Assembly (NCBI GenBank): GCA_019695575.1
Contig: JADNSB010000081.1
Span: forward strand, 1-64,000
Source of the DNA: Angomonas ambiguus
Taxonomy: Eukaryota; Euglenozoa; Kinetoplastea; Trypanosomatida; Trypanosomatidae
Direction of reading: 5' to 3'
DNA length: 64,000 bases
Shown: positions 47,810-56,361 of the stretch, one piece after another
Layout: each line of letters begins with the position of its first letter
Position numbering within the stretch: the stretch's first letter is position 1
The notes under the pieces: model-generated
Told to the model about the DNA's origin: nothing
Databases searched by the model: none
Seen by the model: only the letters and a program-made list of their open reading frames with translations
Position numbers and translations under genes: made by a program

Positions 47810-49110
47810 ATGAGCTCCTCTGTAGAAAATCAGTTCTTAGAGCTGAAGCGTATCATAAACGATATAGACATCAAGGTGTTAGTGAGGGAGTGGTCTCCAG
47901 ACGAACTACAAGGTGCAATGTGGCGACTCGCGGAGGCTACTGCGGTTCTGCGTCGCCGTGTAAACGATCCCCAGGAAACCCTTCAAAGTGTAGCCGGAAA
48001 CATGGGCGTCGATGTGGCAACCCTTCGTGCACTGAACACTTCCCTCGACGGGGTAGGTGATACCGACCCTTTGCCCCCTAATAGCATTCTTAAAGTCCTT
48101 CCTTCAGAAAGGCGGCGGACAGAGGGCAGCATAGGACACAGGGGATCGGAGGGGGACCGCCCTGAACGTCCACCCTTGAGCCTCCCTCCAACCCTGACGT
48201 GAACTCTCCCAATGACGCCCGCGTAGTGGACCTAGGTAGACCCCCCAACACCGGTACCCTGGCAGAGGCGTCTCCTCGCTCCCCCTCTGTTTCCTCTGCA
48301 TCCCAAGTGCTAGTGGTACGCACCCGCAGCAACACCGCTGTCAGTCCCCTTTCTCCTAGTGAAGAGGGCCGACCAAGCCGTTCCTCTCCCAGAGCGGAGA
48401 AACGCTCCTTATCGACCGCGTCGTCCGATATGGTATCTCCTACAACCCGAACCCGCCCATCCGAGTCCACCACCCCCCCTGGCCAGGTCAAAAAAAAAGA
48501 AATTCTGCTCGAGGATGAACCGACCCCCATCTCTGACGTCCCGTCGTCGATTGCCAAGTACAGCAGCGCTCCTCCTCCTACTCTGTCGCAGCGAAAGAAG
48601 GCCCCAGCGACGACACCGCCGACTAACCCACCCAAGATGCCCTCCTCTTCCTCTCAGATCAAACTGCGTCACATGGAGCCACCTCGCTCCCCGAGGGCCC
48701 CTTCGACACCACTGTCGAGTGCGGCAGAAAAAGTATCCCCACTGTCGGAGGGAGATTTTATAGAGGATGGTTCACCCATCAACCCGCGGCACAGCACCGA
48801 CGTCGACCCTGTCGCCTCCGTTCCCCCACCCCTCTCTAATCTCTCCCGCGGGAGAGATGAACTCCCTCCAGAGACTAGTAAGGCGCAGGACACCGAAGTC
48901 GTCTCACAGCCTTCCCCCTCGGAGGACCCTAACGAATTAGAGAGTGAGGAGGATATCGAGGACGACTACGACACCATTGAAGGCATCTGTGAAACTTACG
49001 GGGTTGAAATACCAGATATTCTTTCCTTTAACCCTTTCCTAAAAGAGTACAAAATAGACGAACCCCTACCACCTGATCTACCCATAGTGTTACCCATGCC
49101 GCAGGAATAA
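47810..49110 (+). CDS. Two-LysM-domain protein, frame interrupted
   Basis: Two overlapping frames look like one gene. The first (47810-48202, 130 aa) has a helical start and a LysM-like domain at 52-98 (ETLQSVAGNMGVDVATLRAL ... PLPPNSILKVLP). The second, in the -1 frame and open from 48166 to 49110, has no plausible ATG near its beginning. It encodes a Ser/Pro-rich linker of about 250 residues and ends in a second LysM-like domain (DTIEGICETYGVEIPDILSF ... PLPPDLPIVLPMP). Two halves with matching domains, abutting frames and common codon style argue for a single gene with an indel between 48166 and 48202. LysM usually binds GlcNAc polymers, but intracellular LysM proteins exist in protists; no signal peptide is present. 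Confidence 0.68.
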
Positions 49111-49478
49111 ACTTAATATTTAGATTCAACAACGCTCTGTGTGAAGAAACGGACAAGGAAATAGAAACATAATAATAAAAATAAAAAGGAGGGAAAAGAA
49201 GGCGCCTTGATGATAGATGATTGGATACATGGGCAGTTACCGTTTCGCTCTTGTTATTACTACTGTTATTGTACATAAACACCTATTTTTCCTCCTCTGC
49301 GCCTATTTTGCACGGTCACCTAGCATTGCTTTATTCCCGTATTTTTTTATTTTATTGTTGTTGTAAAGTTCTCTCCCCCCTTTTCTCCCCCTTTTTTTTT
49401 TTCACCTCAATTCAATTCAGAAAGTGCTCATAAAGGAGCCCAACTCTACTATTTTTTTTTTTTTGAACCTTTAAGAAA
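49111..49478 (+). other. Intergenic region
   Basis: AT-rich spacer with CT- and T-rich tracts at 49376-49401 and a T-run at 49452-49464. AG at 49474-49475, only three bases before the eIF2A ATG, is the nearest acceptor and would give a very short leader. No other feature seen. Confidence 0.45.
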
Positions 49479-51008
49479 ATGGAAGATAAACTTCCTTTGG
49501 TTCTACGAAAGGACGATCAATTGTTGTTAGCAGTGTACTCGGAAAAAGAGGCGTCCTTCGTGGAACTTAACAGGGAAGACTGTACCTACACAGGGGACTA
49601 CAGGGAATGTGAGGTGGTGTTCCACCCGATGGCCCCCCGTCGTTTCGCTCACGCTTCGACCACCCATGTTCGTTTTAGTGAAGTGCAATCCTCCCAGGGT
49701 TCTTACACCGTAAAGCTACTTTTTGAAATCCCGTTAACGACAGAGGTGATCAAACAGCTGCAGTTCTCTCCTAGCGGTCGTTACCTAATGGCGTACGCCA
49801 ACATGGACCCGAAGCGAACTCCCAATGGTAATCTTCTCGTCATTGACACAGAGACGGGCAACATGATCAAGCAGGTGATGCAGTCCCGATGGCCAGCCAT
49901 GGTGTGGACCGCCGATGAAACTTATTGTGTGCGAGTCGTGAACAATTGTCTTCATGTGCTGCCGGGACAGCTCTCCTCTAGCGAGGGGGAAGACCCCTCG
50001 GCAAGTGGCGCCTTGAGTAAAATGGAGCTCCACCTGTCCCAGGAGAAAGAGGCGGTGTTTTCAGCCTCCACCTCCGAGTCTCTTCCCTTGCTGGCGGTGT
50101 TTGTACCGTTTCACAAGCAGCAGCCTGCCAGTTTGAAAGTCTGTCGCCTTCCAGACCTCTTAGAACCGATATTAAATTTCAGTTTTCAGCGTGCCGAGTC
50201 CGCTGCCATGACGTGGAGCACTTCTGGAGACTACATTGCCTTCTTGGTCTCCTCAGAGAGGGATCCGAGCGGTAAAAACTACTACGGGACGTCACGTCTG
50301 CATATTGTGGATGTAAAAAGCAGAGATGTGGTCGATATTAAACTATCTGGGGAGGGGGACACCGTGCACGACTACCAGTGGTCCCCCCGGAGTGACGAGC
50401 TGCTTGTAGTGCACGGTAGAATGCCTCGTAATAAGGTCACCCTGTTTAACAAGCGAGGCGTAGCGCTGCTCACATTCGGCGAGGCTCCCCGTAACATGGC
50501 TATGTGGTCCCCTAATGGAAAAGAAATTGTGATGGGCGGAAGTGGAAACCTGGCGGGGGATTATAAATTCTTCTCTCTAAAGGCCTCTCCGACCGCCAAC
50601 GCCCCCCCCACCGCCACCCCGAACGGTAGTCTCAATGACAAGTGTAGTTTTACGTTCTGGGCCCCGGATAGTCATAACTTTCTCTGTGCTAACGTCTTCA
50701 CAAAACTTCGTGTGGACAATAAGGTGACTTTTTACAAGACTAATGGGGAGCGTATAGTGACTCAAAAGTACCCTTTGCTCTACGGAGCGCACTGGGTGCA
50801 GATGAAGCCGATCGCAGAATACGCAGAACGCCCCGCTTCCCCTGTCAGGGTCACCGAGGAGGCTAAACCGAAGCCTCAGGCGTATCGTGCCCCTGGCTCC
50901 AACAGTACCAGTTTCCAGAGTCGTCGTCCTAATGCAGATGCGGCGGAGGTGAAGGCCGCTGGCCCCCCTGGAGCGAAGGTGGTGGAGAAGAAAAAGCGCC
51001 GACGTTAA
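49479..51008 (+). CDS. EIF2A: Eukaryotic translation initiation factor 2A
   Basis: 509 aa, close to the family norm once the shorter C-terminus is considered. The WD40-like nine-bladed propeller of eIF2A is recognisable: LQFSPSGRYLMAY, MVWTADETYCVRVVNN, the hallmark GKNYYGTSRLHIVD, VHDYQWSPRSDELLVVHG, MPRNKVTLFNKRG, FGEAPRNMAMWSPNGKEIV, and GGSGNLAGDYKFF. The C-terminal 70 residues are Pro/Ala/Lys-rich and end KKKRRR. eIF2A promotes Met-tRNAi binding in a GTP-independent manner and is implicated in alternative initiation. The ATG follows a T-run and AG directly. Confidence 0.95.
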   Translation: MEDKLPLVLRKDDQLLLAVYSEKEASFVELNREDCTYTGDYRECEVVFHPMAPRRFAHASTTHVRFSEVQSSQGSYTVKLLFEIPLTTEVIKQLQFSPSGRYLMAYANMDPKRTPNGNLLVIDTETGNMIKQVMQSRWPAMVWTADETYCVRVVNNCLHVLPGQLSSSEGEDPSASGALSKMELHLSQEKEAVFSASTSESLPLLAVFVPFHKQQPASLKVCRLPDLLEPILNFSFQRAESAAMTWSTSGDYIAFLVSSERDPSGKNYYGTSRLHIVDVKSRDVVDIKLSGEGDTVHDYQWSPRSDELLVVHGRMPRNKVTLFNKRGVALLTFGEAPRNMAMWSPNGKEIVMGGSGNLAGDYKFFSLKASPTANAPPTATPNGSLNDKCSFTFWAPDSHNFLCANVFTKLRVDNKVTFYKTNGERIVTQKYPLLYGAHWVQMKPIAEYAERPASPVRVTEEAKPKPQAYRAPGSNSTSFQSRRPNADAAEVKAAGPPGAKVVEKKKRRR

Positions 51009-51215
51009 CGGCGTGACGATAAAATAAGAATAGTAACCCCTTTAAAATAATAACGTGTGTCGCACGGTTTGTAGTGTGTGTGTGTGTGATTGTGTGCTCT
51101 GACTAGGATTACGAGGTGTAGAAGTTGTGGTTGGAGCCCTTATGTTAAAGTATCTCTTTTTTCCTTTCTCTCCCCTCTCTACTTCTTAGTGGAACTTTTT
51201 TTTTTTATCGTTGCA

Positions 51216-52344
51216 ATGCCTCCCCCAAACGGCCAGAAGCTCCTCCGTATCACCAGTCCTCCTTCTAACCAAAGGTAAACAAACAATAGGGAATCGTATT
51301 ACAGGTAAACTGGAGCGTTCTGAAGAGGCACTCATCGCGTTAAATGAGAAAAAATCGAAAGAGTCCATCTGGGATAATGTAATTCCCTTCGAACGGATCA
51401 CCACAAATAAAGACTTTGATAGTAAAAGTATGTTTAAATTCATAACGTGGAATGTAGCGGGTCTTCGGGGACTATTAAAGAAAAACCCCGCAGTTCTCTC
51501 CGACTTTTTAGCCTCTGAAAAACCAGACTTGCTCGCCCTGCAAGAAACCAAACTGAATGTCAGTGATGCAGCGGAGAACGCCAAGTTAGGTGTTGTACCC
51601 GGCTATGTCTTTATCGACCATCCATGCAGCGTAAAGAAGGGTTACTCCGGTACCCGCACCTACGTCCGTGAGGACACGGTGGAGACACCGCTTGTACCGC
51701 GACACACCAAAGGATTTCACACCCTAGACCAGGAAGACGCCACGGGAGACGAGGAGGGACGGGTCCTTACCACCTTTATGGATGCCCCTGGCGTAAGTGC
51801 AACAGAGAAGGGTAAGTTTCCTTGTTTGGCGTTTATTAACACATATGTCCCCAACAGTGGAATGACGTTGGATCGGCTGCCCTACCGCACCGAAGAGTTT
51901 GACAAACATATGAGACAATATTTACTGAAAGTGAAGGAACTTTGTGCGAAGAACGCCAAAAAGGTGAATAATAACGACCTTCATGGGTTTATTTGGGCGG
52001 GGGATTTAAATGTGGCGGAGAGGGACTTTGATCGCTACTACGCTGGTAACTTCAAGACGATGCAGAGCTGTAGCGGGTTTACTCCTGAGGAGCGAAGTTC
52101 TTTTAGGGAAACACTTAAAAAAACAGACTCTCTCGATGTGTTTCGGTTTTTGTACCCTAGCGCAGCACCCGTCTACAGTTTCTGGTCGGCGCGCCTTAAC
52201 GGGCGGTCCAAAGGGCTTGGCTGGCGGTTAGACTACTTTGTCCTCTCTTCGAATTTAAAGCCCTATATCGTGGACTGCTTCGTCATGCCGGAGGTGGTGA
52301 GTAGCGACCACTCCCCAGTACAAATGTGGATGCGTAAACAATGA
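51216..52344 (+). CDS. APE1: AP endonuclease (APE1/ExoIII class), 5' frame uncertain
   Basis: The catalytic domain is complete in one frame to 52344: FKFITWNVAGLRGLLKK (metal/active-site Asn), PDLLALQETKLN (Glu), KKGYSGT, NTYVPNSG, WAGDLNVAERDFD (GDLN), WSARLNGRSKGLGWRLDYF and the terminal SSDHSPVQMWM (Asp-His). It cleaves DNA 5' of abasic sites in base excision repair. The first in-frame ATG is 51430, giving 304 aa. However, coding-like sequence (SIWDNVIPFERITTN) extends upstream in frame, and the first ATG after the polypyrimidine tract (51216) is out of frame by one at the C5 run 51220-51224. Either an indel there or a short protein from 51430 is possible. Confidence 0.85.
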
Positions 52345-52610
52345 CTACGGGCGCTGCGGCGGAGGAAGTAGGCCGTGAAAGCGCTCTATAATACATAGAC
52401 TTTACGAGCATAGAAATAATAAAAACACTTTGTGTTTCTTCTTTATCTGTTGTTGGCATTAGCTGTTTTAGAATTGTGTCTTGCACAATGTGAAAACAAC
52501 AACAACAAAAACAACTGCTTAACATTCGTTTTTCTTTTTACTCTACTGTTATATTTTTTTTTTCAAGGCCACTCTCTACACAGCAAGTATTCTCCGTTTA
52601 CCTTTTTGCA

Positions 52611-54050
52611 ATGTTCTCGACTTTAAGGAGAAGAGGCACTGCCCGTCTTTCTCGGCAGATATCCCAAACCCTTTCTTATTCTACTTTTAAAGGCACCACA
52701 GCCCTAATGGCTTCTGCAAAAGTAAGTAAGAAATCGAAAACACCCAAAACGGTGTCAGTGAAGGTGGTCGCGGAGACGCCGCAGTTCACCCATGAGGGGG
52801 TAGTTATCGGTTCAGAATCCCTGGAGTCGCTCTTACAAACCAACACAGAGATAGAGGAACTGGAGTCAGAGGACCGGGTATCACACGGAGAGGAGGAAAT
52901 AGAAGAGGCGAATCGAGGGGAAGGTGTCTACGCTACAGATTTGGATTCCCTTGATGAGGCGACCACTCTCACTTCACAGAAAAAATCCAAAAAGCACTCC
53001 GCGTTGAAAACGGGGAAGGAAGAAGACGATGACGACCTACCAGAGGCGGTGTATCGACCGGTGAACCTCTCCGGCAGTTACTACGAAGGGGAACTGGAGA
53101 GTTTACTAAGGAGTCTGGCGGTGGGAAGCGGGTTTCAGCACGAAATTTGGTCTTCCAAGGAGGGGTATAAGAATCGAGGAATATCGGTTACAGCAGATGA
53201 CGAAGAGGGGTGTAGTGTCAAGATCAACAACCGTCCGGTAACCCTATTTAATGTAATGCAGACCTCCATTTCTGAAATGGCAAAGACCAAAAGCACTCCT
53301 GACGTTTTGCGATACTTAAGAACCGCCAAAGCTAAAACCATCGTTGGAGACAGGAGGAAGGCACATCCCAGATGGCTATCCTCCAAGCCCCTCTTCGGCA
53401 CCTTCCGTGACCTCGTTATGAACTCCGAGATCTACCCCCAATTCAAGGATAGCTGCAATATTTGGGTGACCTTGGATGAAGTGATGCTGCTCACCGCCGA
53501 CATTCAAAAGGAGGAGATCCCAAACGGGATTATGGGCCCAGAGAAGGCGTCTCCGCGCCCTGACTTGGATGAGGGAATGTTAAAGAAGATGGAAGAGTAC
53601 AGTGTGGCGTTGGGGGTCAAGGCGCCCTGCACTACGGTTATTTACAATCTTATGCAACTGGACGATACGGAACGCTTCGAACCGTTCTACAATGGGGCGG
53701 AGCACATCTGTATCAATCTCAATGGACGAAGGTATGGCAACGTCCTGTCGTTTCTCATGTGTGAGTACTGTCACAAGTACAATTTCAACGAAAAACCATT
53801 CGCCCTATTTGTCACCAACGACACCGTGAAAAAATTCTGTGGTGTTGTCCTTGAGGAGGTCAACGGGGAAAGGCCCCCTCCTTTCACGACGGTGATAAAA
53901 GGTGATATAGTGTCTTTTCACCACGCCGATCAGACGAACATTTCAGAATTACTTTACGATAAAATGTGGGCTTCAAAAAGGGATGCAAAGGACCTTTTAA
54001 GAGCAAAATATGACAAGCCTAGCGCGAACGATGACGAAGTAACGGATTAA
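52611..54050 (+). CDS. Probable mitochondrial protein, copy 1 of a tandem paralog pair
   Basis: 479 aa. The N-terminus (MFSTLRRRGTARLSRQISQTL) is Arg/Ser-rich and acid-free, a strong mitochondrial presequence. An acidic low-complexity segment (about 75-145) is followed by a conserved globular domain (about 150-465): RPVNLSGSYYEGELE, KPLFGTFRDLVMNSEIYPQF, CNIWVTLDEV, KEEIPNGIMGPEK, HICINLNGRRYGNVLSFLMC, ALFVTNDTVKKF, NGERPPPFTTVIKGDIVSF. The next gene encodes a close relative. I do not recognise a named domain with confidence. A mitochondrial paralogous pair of this size in a kinetoplastid suggests the guide-RNA-binding pair GAP1/GAP2 (RESC1/RESC2), but this is a hypothesis from context and length only. 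Confidence 0.8.
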   Translation: MFSTLRRRGTARLSRQISQTLSYSTFKGTTALMASAKVSKKSKTPKTVSVKVVAETPQFTHEGVVIGSESLESLLQTNTEIEELESEDRVSHGEEEIEEANRGEGVYATDLDSLDEATTLTSQKKSKKHSALKTGKEEDDDDLPEAVYRPVNLSGSYYEGELESLLRSLAVGSGFQHEIWSSKEGYKNRGISVTADDEEGCSVKINNRPVTLFNVMQTSISEMAKTKSTPDVLRYLRTAKAKTIVGDRRKAHPRWLSSKPLFGTFRDLVMNSEIYPQFKDSCNIWVTLDEVMLLTADIQKEEIPNGIMGPEKASPRPDLDEGMLKKMEEYSVALGVKAPCTTVIYNLMQLDDTERFEPFYNGAEHICINLNGRRYGNVLSFLMCEYCHKYNFNEKPFALFVTNDTVKKFCGVVLEEVNGERPPPFTTVIKGDIVSFHHADQTNISELLYDKMWASKRDAKDLLRAKYDKPSANDDEVTD

Positions 54051-54467
54051 ATGGATTCGTGATACCCTCTTTTGTTTTTGTTCACGTTTAGAACTCCGTT
54101 ATTATTATTTTTTCAGAATTTAACCCCCCTTTTTTTGTCTTTTTTTTTTAATGCTTTTTTTTTTTTTTCACTTTTCACTACTTTGACAGCAGAGAAGCGT
54201 TTTTTTCCACTTCACTACGAAAGTGGAGTTACGCTAAGGTATTTCTCTGTTATTTCCCTTTAATTCCTTTTTTTTTTTTTCGTTTTGTTTCTTTCTTCAC
54301 TATGTTTGTCCCCCTTGTTTTTGTCTTCTTTAACAGTTGTTTCTTTTTCCTTGTGTCGTGTGATTTTTAATTTTAACTCCTCTTTTTTTCCCCCTTTTTT
54401 CTCTTTTATCTCTTTTAAACAAGGTATCACTTTTTCTTTTCCCCGTTTTTTTTTTTTACCCCTTGTT
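54051..54467 (+). other. Intergenic region between the paralogs
   Basis: Very T-rich (runs at 54139-54149, 54157-54169, 54269-54280, 54448-54457). The likely acceptor is AG at 54422-54423; no ATG intervenes before 54468, which supports that start for the second copy. An open frame crosses this region but begins at TTG and encodes only Phe/Ser/Leu-rich noise. Confidence 0.5.
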
Positions 54468-55901
54468 ATGTTCTCTTTTCTTGGGAGACGGAAACTCTCG
54501 GCGTGTGTCGGTATCGCTAGTTTTTCTACTCTAAGGTACACCGCACCCCTCCTAGCAGAGGCCCAAACAACCCGTCAATCCAGAGCCCCGAAAACGGCTC
54601 CTGCGGCGTCCACAAGAACCCTACAACAGTCGGAGGACGTGGAGGGTGGTGGGGTGTCTTTTGACGGCCCTTCCTCCACCCTGGAGTCTCTCCTGCGATC
54701 TAATAGAGAGAAGGAGACGGATATGACGGGTACATTGGCTGCCGACGACCGCCCATCCTTGACAGCGGAGTGGGAGGAGGGAGAGGAGGAGGAGGAGGAG
54801 GGTGCCTCCGACACGACGACCTCTAAACGCAAAAAGTCACAGAAAAAAAAGTCTGCTCGGAAGGATCCTCGTGTGCTGGACGAGGCGGAGAGACCCGTTA
54901 ACCTCTCGGGTTCCCATTATGAAGGAGAGTTGGAGGAGGCGTTAAAAGCTGCCGCCTGCAAAAACAGCTTCACCCACAGTATTTGGTCTACCCGGACGGG
55001 ATACAAGCTATATGGAGTGTCCGTCGTGGTGCCAGAGGAACGGGGTCTCTCGGTGGTGATCAATAACCAACCAGTGCTCCTGTATAATATCATACAGACC
55101 TCCTCGGCGGAAATGACGGCAGGTAAAACTGTCCCACAAATACTACGTTATCTAAAGGAATCCGAACAAAAAAAGAAAAAGGAAGGGTACCTAAAGAGGG
55201 TTCCTAGAACCATTTCGGGCAAACCCCTCTATGACACCTTCCACGACCTTGTGGTGCAGTCCGCCATCTACCCCCAATTCAAGGAGAAGTGTAATATTTG
55301 GGTGACCTTGGAGGAAATTGTCTCCCTCTTTGCGGACGTCAAGAAGGAAGAAATACCGAATGCCATACTGGGTCCGTTAAGGTCCGCCCCTAACCCCTCA
55401 CTGGATGAAGAAATGTTAGAAAAAATGAAAAAATACAGCGATGCTTTGGGTGTCAACGCGCCTTGTACCACTATTTTTTACAATCTTATGCAATTGAGCG
55501 ATAAGTGGCGCTTCGAACCGTATTACGGCGGGGTAGGACACATCTGTGTGAACGTCAATGGACGAGTTTACGGCAACGTCATGTCTTTTCTCATGTGTGA
55601 GTACTGTACCAAGTACAAATTTTCGAAAAAGTACGCCCTTTTTGTCACCAACGACTGTGTGAAAAAGTACGAGGGTCACGTCCTCCCTGAGGTGAACGGG
55701 GAAAAGCCCCCTCCTTTCACGACGGTGGTAAGGGGTGACGTGGTATCTCTGTTTCACGCCGAGCAAACCACTATTTCAACGTTCCTTTATGAAAGGATGT
55801 TCAGTGCTAGACAGAACGAAAGGGAGTACCTTAGAGCAAAGTATGAAAAGGCCACCGAATTTGAGGAAGAACCGGCGGAAAGTTCAGAAGAGTCTTCATG
55901 A
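54468..55901 (+). CDS. Probable mitochondrial protein, copy 2 of a tandem paralog pair
   Basis: 477 aa, colinear with the preceding gene: a presequence-like N-terminus (MFSFLGRRKLSACVGIASFS), an acidic/basic low-complexity segment (about 80-140) and the same globular domain: RPVNLSGSHYEGELE, KPLYDTFHDLVVQSAIYPQF, CNIWVTLEEI, KEEIPNAILGPLR, HICVNVNGRVYGNVMSFLMC, ALFVTNDCVKKY, NGEKPPPFTTVVRGDVVS. By eye the domain is well over half identical to copy 1, while the linkers share almost nothing, so both copies look maintained by selection rather than recently duplicated. The pair could form a heteromer. GAP1/GAP2 (RESC1/2) identity is a hypothesis to test. Confidence 0.8.
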   Translation: MFSFLGRRKLSACVGIASFSTLRYTAPLLAEAQTTRQSRAPKTAPAASTRTLQQSEDVEGGGVSFDGPSSTLESLLRSNREKETDMTGTLAADDRPSLTAEWEEGEEEEEEGASDTTTSKRKKSQKKKSARKDPRVLDEAERPVNLSGSHYEGELEEALKAAACKNSFTHSIWSTRTGYKLYGVSVVVPEERGLSVVINNQPVLLYNIIQTSSAEMTAGKTVPQILRYLKESEQKKKKEGYLKRVPRTISGKPLYDTFHDLVVQSAIYPQFKEKCNIWVTLEEIVSLFADVKKEEIPNAILGPLRSAPNPSLDEEMLEKMKKYSDALGVNAPCTTIFYNLMQLSDKWRFEPYYGGVGHICVNVNGRVYGNVMSFLMCEYCTKYKFSKKYALFVTNDCVKKYEGHVLPEVNGEKPPPFTTVVRGDVVSLFHAEQTTISTFLYERMFSARQNEREYLRAKYEKATEFEEEPAESSEESS

Positions 55902-56361
55902 GAAAACTGTTCTCTGCTCTTTTTTTTTTATTAATTTTTATTTTCACTTTTTAGGTTACCGTTTTTAATTACTTTATCCCTCGGTAATGATTTCTTTTAC
56001 TTTTTTTTTTTTATATTTTCATCACTAATTTGTCTACAGAACAACATGGTTACTCTTCATTATGAAAGTTTGACTGAAGTTGTAGAATTTTTTTTTTTTT
56101 GATCACTTTACTTATAGAAACCGTCCCTATTCACTCAGAGAAAGCTTCTTTATTATTTTATTTATTTAATTCTTTATTTTTTTTTTGTTGTTAGGTACGT
56201 AGGACTAACAGTGAATACTATTTACTGAAATTGTACGTATTTTACCTTGCGTTTATTACTATCATTTTCTTTCTCTTTTTTCCCCCTCTTTTCTCCTTAC
56301 TTATCCCCTTTTTTATTGAGTTCAGTGGCACACGTCTAACTTTAGGTTTGACAACTAACTT
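55902..56361 (+). other. Intergenic region
   Basis: AT-rich, with T-runs at 55920-55929, 56001-56012, 56088-56100 and 56178-56187 and a C/T tract at 56264-56315 followed by AG at 56319-56320, the likely acceptor for the coiled-coil gene. No further feature recognised. Confidence 0.45.

Noticed and set aside
48090-48635. 181-codon open frame on the minus strand
   Set aside because: Antisense to the Ser/Pro-rich LysM linker; C/G-rich composition produces long mirror frames, and no minus-strand splice signals are seen.
51275-51304. GT...AG segment resembling a 30-base cis-intron in the AP endonuclease 5' end
   Set aside because: Its removal does not bring the first ATG into the main frame (30 is a multiple of 3, and a stop follows directly); cis-introns are very rare in kinetoplastids and none is seen elsewhere in the window.
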